Shown here piece by piece: positions 30,501 through 42,577 of a DNA stretch of 64,000 nucleotides. Position numbers and translations under genes: made by a program. Under the pieces are notes generated by a model. That model made no database searches and was not told where the DNA came from. It saw only the letters and a list, made by a program, of their open reading frames with translations. How positions within the stretch are numbered: the first letter of the stretch is position 1; each line of letters starts with the position of its first letter. The DNA lies in the NCBI GenBank assembly GCA_963070105.1, contig OY718806.1, positions 393,001 to 457,000 of the forward strand, in the 5' to 3' direction. The DNA comes from Litomosoides sigmodontis. Taxonomy: Eukaryota; Nematoda; Chromadorea; Rhabditida; Onchocercidae.

Positions 30501-33500
30501 TAAGCTATACTTACCAGCACTCGTGTGTTGACGGTGATTCTTTGTTCTGGAATATTCACATCGGAATCACGGGCAGTGATAATCAGTTGATAAATCCCAG
30601 CTGCTGGCAAAGACCAAAGCCGCCCGTAATAAATATTATCACGTATTTTCTCCAGCGAAATAAATGATGATGCCGTGCCATCTACACTTATTTCATGGGC
30701 ATTATGCGGTGCCACGTCATTATCTTTTACCTGTTAGTTGATAAATTGCTTCATAAAAATTTAGGCATTTCCTATAACTTAGCTTTATTAATGAAAGGTT
30801 GCTTCTTCACTCAGCTCCTCGGATTTTGAAATTCAATTTCATTACCTTAAGAACAAAGGGCTTTGTGAGACGGCCATTTGATACCGTAATTTCGTTTTGA
30901 GATGTTTCCAAAATTGGGCCATTGTCATTCCGGTCATCGATAAAAATTTTCACGATAGCAGGAACCGATTTTAAGCCATCTTAAAAACAGGAAAACTACA
31001 TATTGTCTTAGTGTCAAATGCATCGCAAAGTAATAGAACTAATTTGGTGGCGAAAGTTCGGTTCGTACAACCTGGATATGATGTGTTCCTCAATAAGCGA
31101 CATTGCTGAATGTGCTTTGACAAAAAGAACTCTTTGTAACGGAGGTAAAGACGTAATGCAATAAAAATTCGTTATTTACTGAAAAACACATGTTCAACAT
31201 GCTGCAAAAGTGGGCGACAAATGTTGACGGCATATGTAACATAAAGGTTATCGAGTCAATCAGGTAAAACGGAGTGATTAGTGAAGGACCTACTGCGATC
31301 AGTAAAGACGGCGAGAAGATGATATGCAATAGTTTGCTCGCGATCCAAGCAGGGTTGGACACTTGGACATGCGACGCTTACCGTACCTCCTCCATTCACC
31401 GCAAATCTTAAACGAATTTATTTCACAGTGTAAGCAACTGATCTATCAATTCTTCGCAAAAAGACTTATTCATTGTTTCGTTTTTTAATTTCCAAATAAG
31501 TCATTTCTAAAATTGAACAGTGAAAGTAAACTGAATATGCTCAACTATTTTTAGATAAATGATTTGTAGTCCTGAGCACTTTGCAAGTTTAATTTAAGTA
31601 ATTTAGCCTATTTCGTTCAATTTTCTATATATGTGTAGATATATTGTAATGTGATATCCAAACTATACAGTTCACTTCCGGGACCGATTAGCTCATAAGT
31701 GATAATTCCATGCCCACCGCGATTCGTGAATTCAGCATCTATCTGACCAACTTTTTGTCCTGTTACGCTGCCTTCATTTACGTGAAAATCATATTCAGGA
31801 AGCAAAAATGATGGTGCTTTATTAGTCAGGCTTTCGTCTATCACAATGTTAACCACTTTCGATGATGTTACTGAGGGACGTGTTTGTTGAGATGCAGTGA
31901 CCTAAAAACGGTAATTTTGTTAAATAATATTGCGAATTAACCTGTATTTTATGATTAATAAAATTTAGGCCACTAAAATTTTTTTCAACTTGCCAGTCGA
32001 AAAAACCATTAAGAAGAGAATGAAATTTTTGAAAATTTTCGATTTATTCCAGGTAAACTAATGAATCAATGGGAAGCGTAGGTCAAACTTTAGGAATCTC
32101 ATAGTCTGCTGATGAAATTTGATAGATCTAATACTATTACAGAACTTTGAAACAATTAAATTTAACCTTGACAAAAAGGGAGCCATCCAAAAGATCGCGA
32201 TCTAGTTTTTCAGCATCACGAACGGCGAGGAAAACCGTCTTTCCTGGTTGCATACGTGGTGGAATAACTTCCAATGCAGAGGAATTTATTGATATCAGAA
32301 TTGCATCATATGGATCCTAAAACAAGGAAACAAGTTTCCTGAATTTTATTTTCCAAGATAAAAAAATAACTGAAGAATACTTACAATGTTGCTAGCAGTT
32401 ACAACGATGTCAAGATCCGGCAAAATATCGGAATCTCTAAATTCGTTAGGCAAGACGTATTTGCCACCTTCGATGGTTTTCAACTTCACATCTATCACTA
32501 AAACTAGCAGATAATTGGAATATGAAGGTGATAAATTAAATTTTCTCTCGACATGGCTTGCAACTTGATCGACTATTTCAGCTAGTGCTCTTTATAGCTG
32601 AGAAAAATGGAAATTTGAAAATATTTCAGAAGATTTAGGTAAAAGGTGTGACAATGATCACTGAAGGTTTACACTAAGCTTACTTATTTCTCGCGATTGC
32701 ATCTTATTCATTTTGAAGCCATTCTTTACACTGTTATCTCCACTCTGTTCTCCTTTAGCTTCAGCTTCTATCGAGACTGTCTTCGGATGGAAGAGAACTG
32801 CACTTATCTTTCTATTACTGTCTGCCTGTTGCAACTCATCCAAACTTTCATTCATTTTATAATCCTTCGCGTGCATGTTCTCCGTTAAGCTAACCAGTGG
32901 TGACTGAATAGCAGGGTCAGCGCTCTCCCTGTCTATTTCAGTTGTTTTTGCTGTATCACGTAAAGTCACAATCGTATCAATATTATTCTTATTATTTTTC
33001 CAGGTCACACCACCCGTATATGAAGAAGTATAATGACTATCCCAAGCACTGGTGATCAAATCATCAGTATAACTGAAGACATTACTATCAATGCCTTTAC
33101 TGGTGCTGCTTTCTTCTGTTCTCAGATTCGTTGACTCCGTAGCAGTGGCATTGTTGGATAGCTTATCCATGTTTGTTTTAAACTTTGGTGCGAAATCTTC
33201 GAAACTCTCATCACTGCTGTTTTGAAAGCTCCAATGCATGTTGCCAATATTCGACACAGGTGTGGTCGTTGAGATGAAGGGCGTATTGAACTTATCTTGA
33301 AGGCTTTTTCCATCTTCTACTGGAATATTCGGGAATAAACTGTTGGTATTTTGAACTGATGAAACAACGGTCGTTGCTAATTTATTATCTATCGGCAGTT
33401 CTTCTTGATTGTGTGAGGAGAAATTATCATTGTTTTCATCGAATTCGTTGTTCTTAGAATTCATACCCGCTTCTGTCGTCAATGCATTTCGACGAATTTC

Positions 33501-36500
33501 AGCAGTCGTAGATGTTCCACGCTCAGGTGAGGTTGTTACTGAGTCTGAATTAATTTCATGTTCCTGTAATGGTTGAAATCCATCCGTACCTTGCTTTTTA
33601 TTCAAAATTCCTTTAAGTGAAAAATTTTGCCAGTTTCCCGAGGCTTTTCTGGAAAGCTGTACGGATGGTTCCCCAAACAAAGGAACATTAATCGAGGAAG
33701 GGTTTGCTCTGAACGCTGATTGCAACTGATGCTTTGCTATTTCTGTGACTGGTGTTGCTGCTACTTTTTCTGTTGTAGATTCAACAGTATTAGTTGTTGC
33801 TTCATTATCATAAACGGTTGACTGCAAAGTTTCTGCAAAATTTTCATGTGCATGTCCTTCCGGAAATGATAATAACTCCTCAACGTATTGTATACTTCGT
33901 GGTGTAGTAACAGAGGAAAACTGATCATGAAATTTTACGGCAAATTTTGTAGTTCCTACTTCCCGAGCACTTGCCAATTTTTTAGCAAATGTTTGGTCTG
34001 CTTCTTCCCAAGTGCTCGCTGCAGGTCTGGTTTGCCTTGTTGTTGAACTCCAACTTCCACGAGCTGCAGCTGTGTTCGTAGTGAATTTAGCCATCAATAA
34101 TGTTTCACTCGTTGTTGGTATTGCCGAAGAATATGATGTTCCTTTGGTAGCAAATGTTAGTACTTCAACATTGACATCTGTGGCAGTTTCGAAACTGCCT
34201 TGGATAGCCTGGAAGAAAATAATAAAATCGACAAAAATTTGCATTATTTGAAAGGTTTTTACGTTTCAGAGAACCACACCAAAAGAAGTACAATACTTTA
34301 ATTTGAAATTTATAGTGGCCATTGTTGGTTTTTCTGAAATCAATATCAGTACCACCATGTAACATGAGGTTGAGCGCAACAATAAGGCGGTTTGCATTCT
34401 GCAATAAGGCATGATATTAGATAAAATATATTTAAAATTGCCGTATTTAATTACAAAGTTTTGTATAAGTAAATAAAACGAAATACTCGATATGTGCTTT
34501 CTGGAAATGCTTAAGGGCAATAAATTTTACTTTTCTATTATCAGTAAAAAGAACGAAAAAACAGAACTGAAATTCATAACCATACCGTTTCTTTTTCCAC
34601 CTCACCCAGATAGAACCACTGAAGTGGTTCAGATTGAATTAAAAATTTTACTTCGACATCACCACTATAGGTCAAAAAGTAAACTACGGCGACAATCATT
34701 GAATCCTGCAGTATGTTTAGATTTAGCAAAAAATTACAAATTATGGAAAATGAAAGTTTGCTCATTTTTTGCAATATGTTAAATTGCACTGGAATGGGAG
34801 ATCAGTCGGTTTTCTTGCAGAAATTAAACTCTTTAAGAAAGATACATTCTAAAAAAATTATTGAAATCAAGATTCCATGTGCAACCTTGTTTTTTCCTTC
34901 AGGTACATATATCACATAGTTGTTATGCTCGAAATGTGGCGTAAAAATGAAAGTAGGAGGCGCTTTTGTCGCTTTTTCATGATGAATAGTGAATCCATTC
35001 CGGAGCGAAACTAGCTGCTTTTCTGAGGTAGTAACGTTTGATTGCATATGGAATTCATCAGTTACTGCTTCCGCTTTATATCCAGTACTTTGCTCGGTTG
35101 TTATACTTGGGACTTCGAGCTGAATTTTATCATCCGCAATAAACTGTATGGAAGTGTTCCAACTCTGCAAATACTTGGAAAGGATAAGAGATTTGGGGAG
35201 GAAAATCAATTTAGAGAGGATAAGCAAATATATAGACCTTTCATAAAATAACAATCCAATATAAAAAACATCATCAAAGTTTCTAAAGAAATATCAACCG
35301 TATATGAATTTTTTCCGCGACTTCGTGTTCTGATAATAAGAGGCAAATTGAAATTTGTAATACTTGTGTTGCCAGTATAAACTATCCGTAATCGGTAATT
35401 GTCATTGCTGAGTAAATCGGTAACACAAAATACAACTGCTGGCAGAGTACACATAAATTCGATTGAACTATTGAACTGCTCATGTGCGTTAACAGATAAA
35501 ATTTCATGGCCTAAAAAAGCAGAATGGTATTTGCCATCTGCTAATTTAGTAAAAGCCATGAGTAATTTCTGTCAGATAAACGGAATCCATTTTCAAGTCA
35601 CTGCTCAATATTTGAAAAAATACCTGAATGAAACTTCGTAATATGGACAGGTTGAATAAAAACTTGTGGATTGCTCCATATAATGGAAGCGTTCGGCAGA
35701 TTTACCGTAGTATAATCCAAGGTATTCAAAGTAGGATCATCTGTTTTCTTTGGGTTTGAAATAGGCGCACCGAGTGTAGGGAAATCCAGCGAATTCTCAT
35801 TGTGTCGCTCAGATAAATTTGAATCTCGAACCAGCTTTTCAACAACTTCCTCATCTGCCACACTGAAAACATTTTTCAATTTGCATTTCAAAATTACGAA
35901 GTTTTTAATTTTTTCTATCTAGCTTTTAATTTAAAAAAAAAAGGCTGGAGTACGAAAACCGTTTAAATAACATATGAAAAAGTAAATTCATCTGCAGCAC
36001 TGACTTTTGAATATTGTTATTGAGCCGACTAATTCCAGCATTAACACTCTTCGTTTTTTCGTCCTTAAATTCTTGCACCATTTCTCCAGTAGTTTTTCCA
36101 GCTTAAATTAGCTGATATTTTAGCCAGTAAAGATGAAATTAATAATTTAAAGCACAAAACAAAGCACAAATAAAAGATGAGGAATAATCGCGAAAATTGC
36201 AATACCGGCGATGACCAATGATTCATTCAAAACTGGTGGTGCTAGATTTTTAGCCATTTTTTCGCTGAAAAGTAGGATCAGTGAAATTGGTGCTAGAAGA
36301 AACATAAAAAATCCATTAAGAATTAAAGCGTTTCTGTCGTTAATTGCAACGTGCACAGTGGCGCACATATGAATGAATTATTGTTCTTTCTAAATAAGCA
36401 GGGATTCCATGAAAACCATCCTGAAGACATTTGTGTTTTGTTCAAATTCAGCAAAGTTAAGTAAAAAAAATATTTTTTATTGCAACCTTAATGGTACAGG

Positions 36501-37235
36501 CATCATATTGCTTTCGAATGATTGTTTACCAAAAACGACTTGATTATTAATACCATCTGATTTCTAAAAGGAAAAACTTGTTGGAACAATTAAAAACCTT
36601 TTGAAAATAAAAACTACCGTTAATGTAAAATGATCGTGTTAGCGCGTTTATCCATGTACCTATGATAAAACCGCTTCAATTGTTCTGTTTAATTAAAACA
36701 AAATGAGATGTTTGTTTTTGTCACATTGATAATCATAACTGGTAGTGAGCTACACAACTTATTCACCTTCAAATTACCAAGCACGCCATCATCTGGTTCA
36801 TTTCTGATCATTCCAAACCTCGATGTATTTTCTGGGTCGCTGTTAGAGAAACTTGAGGGGTCAGCTCCTACGATGAGGTTTTCAAAACTTACATCAAGAA
36901 TTTCGTTCTGACCCGTTTTTTTAAATATTGTTTGTCCTGGAAAAAGATCGGAAAGAAATAAAGTTGTTGCGTAATGATTCTTCCTACTCATTGTTTTAAC
37001 TCAAATCAATCCAAGTGTTATTGAGCGTTTTGACTGAAGGTGAATAGTACTGCAAAAAGACTAGCTGCTTTGGAATAATAACCCGTAATGCTTCACGGGT
37101 ACTGTACTAATTACATAACAATTAAAAAAAATTACCGCATATTTTAGGAACAAATGAAATGCATAACCAAATCAACATCATCAGATGTAATCGAATTTCG
37201 ACGTCACAACTAAAACAGCACAAGTTATAAAACAT
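9501..37235 (-). CDS. Large single-pass cadherin with Ser/Thr-rich insert and very short tail; ~40 exons, ~2,271 aa
   Basis: Seen: 40 exons join in frame (6,816 nt). From the 5' end: 37136-37235, 36767-36936, 36487-36563, 35624-35862, 35299-35540, 34886-35164, 34297-34398, 32684-34208, 32385-32503, 32167-32316, 31669-31901, 31294-31406, 30846-30979, 30515-30730, 30240-30312, 30019-30151, 29704-29864, 29477-29598, 29245-29357, 28865-28955, 28533-28671, 28127-28311, 27637-27777, 27385-27504, 26927-27104, 26282-26377, 25777-25871, 25407-25499, 25031-25135, 12087-12200, 11729-11843, 11501-11609, 11189-11337, 11012-11102, 10763-10946, 10455-10543, 10246-10331, 10133-10188, 9850-9939, 9501-9689. 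Signal-like MMLIWLCISF starts at residue 19. Residues about 404-912 are Ser/Thr-rich. Cadherin calcium motifs include IDDRNDN, IDVDDNPP, LIDVNDNVPAF and NDVDDNLPVF, plus AENSP and LDHE strands; several repeats are degenerate. One helix (about 2228-2253) is followed by an 18-residue tail. Joining 25031 to 12200 completes a canonical repeat. The specific cadherin orthologue is not identified. Confidence 0.78.
11495..11500 (-). other. GC-AG intron donor in the cadherin gene
   Basis: The exon ending at 11501 is followed on the minus strand by GCAAGT after AG. Only this GC donor gives phase 2, which the next exon (11189-11337) needs. AG|GCAAGT is the standard context for the minor class of GC-AG introns spliced by the major spliceosome. 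Confidence 0.7.
14215..14390 (-). other. GC-richer segment, open in both directions, unassigned
   Basis: Between the nested gene and the next cadherin exon, 14,141-14,395 is open on the plus strand (84 codons) and in two minus frames. A good minus-strand acceptor (acatacag) lies near 14,390. No motif is recognised. It may be a terminal exon, a regulatory element or a decayed gene. Confidence 0.2.
14678..16401 (-). CDS. Unknown 469-aa protein nested in the cadherin intron, 4 exons
   Basis: Seen: exons 16150-16401, 15229-16049, 14985-15091 and 14678-14907 (1,410 nt) join in phase 0, 2 and 1 to a TGA/TAA-type stop. The N-terminus (MNAIEKLDKILRR) is basic, followed by an acidic SGSDDDD run, a Gln/Glu/Lys-rich part, a long low-complexity Ser-rich middle with SGYLSG, and a hydrophobic/aromatic C-terminal part (ALYFGYWVLSYFL, RRRYFPFIKRM). 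No signal peptide is seen, so it is probably intracellular; FGYWVLSYFL could be a membrane-associated or buried helix. I do not recognise the family. The ATG at 16399-16401 lies 3 bases after an AG in ttactag|AAG, compatible with trans-splicing, and an in-frame TAG immediately upstream supports this start. The gene is on the same strand as the cadherin and shares none of its exons. Confidence 0.65.
16489..16656 (-). CDS. Candidate coding exon upstream of the nested gene
   Basis: Open frame from an ATG near 16,656 (or from the acceptor ttgatatcag at about 16,595) to a consensus GTAAGT donor at about 16,488. It encodes LDKNLLEGGLRPYDRLLPSH and RKLQDFQRELFRN, a charged segment that looks like real protein. 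The donor is phase 1, while the exon beginning at 16401 needs phase 0, so a direct join fails. It may be an alternative 5' exon using another acceptor, or belong to a different transcript. Confidence 0.35.
18254..18282. repeat. (TC)n microsatellite
   Basis: About twelve TC units followed by a CT-rich stretch, within the large cadherin intron. Plus-strand open frames over it are low complexity. Confidence 0.9.
19994..20101 (-). other. Possible 36-codon exon inside the cadherin intron
   Basis: Bounded by a strong acceptor (ttccctacag) at 20102 and a GT donor at 19993, open in phase 0 and encoding RRPAIPPRNIYLWSPNFVFW. Its phase would allow inclusion between the flanking cadherin exons, but it matches no cadherin strand and would interrupt the repeat formed by the direct join. 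Possible alternative exon; weak. Confidence 0.2.
28865..28955 (-). other. Cadherin exon with a furin-like basic motif
   Basis: This exon encodes the segment MAHERKRQARPRF, which contains RKRQAR. That fits the R-x-K/R-R type of recognition sequence used by proprotein convertases and lies in the extracellular region between cadherin repeats. The exon joins the flanking ones in phase (2 in, 0 out). Whether the site is cut, as in propeptide removal or shedding, is inference only. Confidence 0.6.
32684..34208 (-). other. 1,525-nt cadherin exon encoding a Ser/Thr/Asn-rich, probably disordered extracellular block
   Basis: This exon is part of the cadherin and codes for about 508 residues without cadherin strands. 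It is rich in Ser, Thr, Asn, Glu and Ala, has repeated TTS, STT and TES triplets, many NxS/T sites and no cysteine cluster. It reads open from an acceptor at 34209 to a GTAAGC donor at 32683. Its composition suggests a heavily O-glycosylated, extended spacer between the N-terminal region and the main cadherin repeats. No enzymatic domain is visible. Confidence 0.75.
36147..36368 (-). CDS. 73-aa two-helix membrane protein, VMA21-like, nested in a cadherin intron
   Basis: Seen: a single exon reading NDRNALILNGFFMFLLAPIS, then a second helix ending IIPHLLFVLCFVL, with a short loop (SEKMAKNLAPPVLNES) between. Size, two closely spaced helices and a proline within helix 1 resemble VMA21, the small ER protein that assembles the V-ATPase Vo sector; the match is of pattern, not of strong sequence identity. 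A T-rich acceptor (cttatttag) at 36390 lies 21 bases upstream of the ATG, and the intervening bases contain a stop in frame. The reading frame therefore cannot be a continuation of a cis-spliced exon and is best explained by a trans-spliced mRNA. It sits in the intron between cadherin exons 36487-36563 and 35624-35862, same strand. Confidence 0.5.
   Translation of the reverse strand: MCATVHVAINDRNALILNGFFMFLLAPISLILLFSEKMAKNLAPPVLNESLVIAGIAIFAIIPHLLFVLCFVL
36390..36400 (-). promoter_or_regulatory. Putative spliced-leader trans-splice acceptor of the VMA21-like gene
   Basis: T-rich sequence ending in TAG on the minus strand, 21 bases before the ATG. No upstream in-frame coding can pass through it because of a TAA 9 bases after the acceptor. 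Confidence 0.45.
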
Positions 37236-37236
37236 A

Positions 37237-37250
37237 CTGCAAAAAAAAAA
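37237..37250 (-). promoter_or_regulatory. Splice acceptor before the cadherin start exon
   Basis: A T-run followed by TTGCAG on the minus strand, two bases before ATG 37233-37235. It could receive a spliced leader or a cis-spliced 5' exon (see the candidate exon at 37421-37532). The exon reads MFYNLCCF before the signal-like MMLIWLCISF, so the second methionine pair may be the true start. Confidence 0.5.
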
Positions 37251-37420
37251 TTATCCAATTTAGGTTTCATCTCCATACACTTACTTCAAATACATAATAT
37301 CCCTACAGAGACAGTCATATCATTAGCCTAATAAATAATCCATCAGTGATACTACGCCATTAGTAAGCTGAATGTTTCACGCAAACATTTCTGGTAGAGT
37401 AAAAGTACCGAAGCAATTAC

Positions 37421-37532
37421 CGATAAACTGTTTGTTCGAAGTTGAATCGGCCAGAAATTTAACAACGATGAACTCCGTTCGTTTGATGTCAATAACACAT
37501 TCGAATGGTGCATCCTCCATTGTCCTTGCCAT
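37421..37532 (-). CDS. Candidate first exon of unknown gene
   Basis: Open from ATG 37530-37532 to a GTAATT donor at 37420. It encodes MARTMEDAPFECVIDIK followed by EFIVVKFLADSTSNKQF, natural-looking protein in a locally GC-richer stretch. It ends in phase 1. Splicing to the acceptor at 37237 would read VCFITCAVLVVTSKFDYI and stop, in a different frame from the cadherin start exon. No family is recognised. Confidence 0.3.
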
Positions 37533-37630
37533 CGTGACCTAATTACAACTGCCATCTCTTCTTTTTTACTGCATTCTACTCATGCAAAACATTTAAATTC
37601 CTTTTTGCTTAATGCTTCGAGCTAATGAGT

Positions 37631-37665
37631 CCCTCCCCCCTCCCCCCCCCCCACCCCTCTCCACC
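37631..37665. repeat. Poly-C / CCT tract
   Basis: Runs of 6 and then about 12 consecutive C broken by single T or A, ending in a CCCCTCTCCACC stretch. A similar C10-12 tract occurs at about 55,581-55,594. Such tracts are rare in this AT-rich sequence. Confidence 0.9.
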
Positions 37666-38577
37666 ATGGACGTTATGGCAGAGGAAGAAAGGGTTCTCTC
37701 TTTCTAGAAGCTGTGCTCAATTTAGTAAGTTTCGGCTTGCCGGAAAATTTACTAAGTCACTATGAAATTTGATCGGATATTGGGATGCTCTCCTTGGAAT
37801 TCCATATTGACGCATTTGTTCAATATTGTTGGAATCCTCTTTGTTAGCTTATTTTTCGCAAAAGAATTGAAACCAAGGACAATTTCCTTCTTTTCATTAA
37901 AGCCAATAAATCATATTTTATTTTACACTGATGCCATACTTCTATGCATAGGCGGTAGCGCAAGTGGTTCAATGATCAGCTACTGATAATGAGCTAATCG
38001 AAATTTGATGGCCCAATGAAAAAAGCTTGGAAGTAAGTAACATTATGTCCTTGATCGTGAAGTAAGCTTTCCCAGCCTGGCCCACTTTAATTTTGAAATA
38101 TGTAAAAGGAAAGATATATTTCCTGATATCAGAAATTTCGATAACTTTGAACTGTTATTATAGGTGAAAAAGTGTGGATAGTTAGAAACTCTTTAGCTTT
38201 AAATCTCTATAGGACTACTACTTTTAACCCTTTAGTGAATTGCTGTAATGTTTTCCCACATTATCCCACTTAAAAACAATCTTCGAGACTCTTCACAAGG
38301 ACTGATGTATACATCATTCAACTTTGCACGAGACCTTCTTCCAGGTGCTCTGTCAGTTTCCCGTAAAAGCTTGACCATAATCACGGCATAAGCTAATTCT
38401 GAAACTGTCTGTGGAAAATTTAATCATATCAATGGATATGTTTTAACAAACGAAACTTTATTGCAAAAAAAACTCATGTAACATGCACGCAAAATTTGAA
38501 ACGCAGAAATACAACTATCCATCAAGTGCAAAGGTACAGATCAAGCTACAAAAAACGTCATGTTAAAAGCCAAGATC

Positions 38578-38750
38578 CATTGGAAGATAAACACTTAAGA
38601 TTAATTTCACATATAAAAAAGTTTAAAAATTTATTCAGCCATATTTTTATTTGTATTACTGGAAGATGAACACTTGAGATTAATGCTTAAGATTAATTTA
38701 GCACATTAAAAAAGTTTTGAAATTTAATCAGTTATTTTTATTTTTGTATA
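38578..38750. repeat. Imperfect tandem duplication, about 80-90 bp unit
   Basis: Two adjacent copies share GGAAGATaAACACTTaAGATTAA, an ACATataAAAAAGTTT block, an ATTTAaTCAG block and a TTTTTATTTTTGTAT end, with small indels. It lies just downstream of the first CDK gene. Confidence 0.75.
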
Positions 38751-38835
38751 GATATAGTTGCTTAGAAATTCGAGAAATTTGTGTAAAATATCTGAAAAGT
38801 TAAGCAATTATCAGTGAGAAAAAGGGAGAAAAGAT

Positions 38836-40581
<1,746 letters not shown>

Positions 40582-42577
40582 TATAGTTTAATATCGAAAA
40601 CTTTCCAAGAATTACTATAAGCAAAAAATACGGTCTAAATGTAGAATATGCATTTCATTTATTATAATCTGCAACGTTAATGACAACTACAAGTTGCAAA
40701 TAAAAAATTTTGCGACTAATTTAAGGTAACGAATGACTCCAATAGAAGTATGCCAGCCACTTGGCAGAGATAATGTGATGCTTTCAAGCTGACGGGATTG
40801 GGATAAGTAGTGGTAGCACGGGATGAACTGATGCACAGAACCTAAACTTACAGTGCAAATATTGTTAACCTATAATGCACTGAACGCATTCGGTACGTAG
40901 AATTATAATACAAATAATTAAAATAGAAATCTCTCTCTCTCTACACACACACATTATATATATATATGTATATATATATATAATGTATATATATATAATG
41001 TATATATATACATTATATAATATATATATATATATATGTATATCCTTGTAATGAGAAAGAGAGACAGCCCGTTCTGAGAGGCAACCACCCCGGAAGGAAG
41101 GAAGAAAGCAATGAAGAAAGAAAGAAGTGAGTTATGAAGAGGAGGAGAGGAGAGCTCGCCAGCACACACTCATGTATGCTACGTGACTTTTTCAAAAATC
41201 ATTCTGCGAGTGTAGCAGGACCCACAATGTACGTGGGCGGAGTACAGTAACATCCCTAACATAGCGAGAAATAGAACTTTGCTGATAACCGAAAGCTGGA
41301 GAAGGGCAGAGATCTCACTCATGGCGGGACCAATTTTCTTTATATTCCTTGCCTACCGTACACCCAGCGCATTCACATGGCCCTTACCTTTCGTATTTCA
41401 ATGACCATCATAGAAACTGATAACTTCTATGGTGGAATAACAGTTTCTTCACGTAAAATACATTCCTACTTTGTTGTCGGATGATGCTACTTGAGATATT
41501 TGTTGCGTGAATTCGCGTTGCTTGACGCTCATTAAGCAGCGGTTTTGCAGTAAATCAAGACAGATTGAAGAAGCGATACTATAAAATGCATGAATTGTAA
41601 CGTTTTAAATAAAAGTTAAAATTTTATGAATTAATAAAGTGATGGAATTCTCATGTTATATAAGTGCCATTTCATGCATTGATGGAACATCAAACATTTA
41701 GTTGAAAAAATTTTTAATTTTCAGAAAACGGTGCTTGCGATGATTTGCTCTCAATATGTTGAATATGATTATTACCAATTAATGTCAGATTTTCTGCAGA
41801 CATTACTGGTTATCACCGGTTTCTTTTTCGGTTTCCGGAAAAAGTACTGACACCATGAACTTATCGTGAGGAATTTTCTAAATGCCACTCTCATCCTATT
41901 TCAATTTTAAACAATTGAGACTTGAAAAAAACGTTTATTTGTTGCAAAATGTTTCCCGTAGAATTTTTATATATAGCCTTGCATGTGGAAATAGTCGCAT
42001 CCCACCGTTACCTCTTGCACCTTCTGAAAAATCTTATTCTTAAAAAGTAAACTAATACTTCACTGTCTCACTTTATCACCGGTTCTTCTCGGAGCTTTCC
42101 TCATAACCATTTTTGCTGCGCAGTGCAGGCTAAGAGACATGCTATCTAATTTCGATTTACGAAATACCACAGTGTTACTAGAAATCACGTAACACAATAG
42201 TTCTTTATTGTTTACGTTGAGCTATGGATTAAAGTATCTTTTCAGCGTGGAGATAATATGAATTTAACTGATCAGGCTAAAGTCCAGCAGTGCACATCCA
42301 ACTCAATAACGCATCGGATGTTCATTTTATCGCTCATAAAAGGTAACTATTACGGCGTTTGAAGTTTTTTTGTAGAAATAGCAGTAGTTGGAGCAAGACA
42401 TAACTCCGAAAACACATAGCTTATCAGTACTGACTCTTTTACAGTGTTTATTCAAGTATGAAAATACAGATCGTCATATGCTGGAGAATGAAATAAGGAC
42501 TGAATAATAGGTAGGATTAGTTAGGCCTTAGGCTTCACGAATAAGACTGATATTTGGAAGTCCGTTTTAGTCGCTCG
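40582..42577. other. Spacer between the two CDK genes
   Basis: About 2 kb with a compound microsatellite at 40,930-41,045 and a G/A-rich patch at 41,090-41,170. No exon was found. It must contain the 3' end of copy B and the promoter of copy A. Confidence 0.5.
40930..41045. repeat. Compound microsatellite (CT)n-(AC)n-(TA)n
   Basis: CTCTCTCTCT then ACACACACAC, then TA runs interrupted by several ATGTATATA and ATTATATA units that form small palindromes. Minus-strand open frames reading IYIYIY come from it. Confidence 0.93.

Larger units (their letters stand above)
37236..38835. other. Region between the cadherin start and the first CDK gene
   Basis: Apart from the candidate exon at 37421-37532, this holds a poly-C/CT tract (37,631-37,665), an imperfect tandem repeat (38,578-38,750) and AT-rich sequence. 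A plus-strand open frame at 37762-37986 (74 codons, hydrophobic) has no supporting context. Confidence 0.4.

Noticed and set aside
37762..37986. 74-aa hydrophobic plus-strand ORF
   Set aside because: AT-rich hydrophobic frames of this size are expected by chance; no splice or start context.
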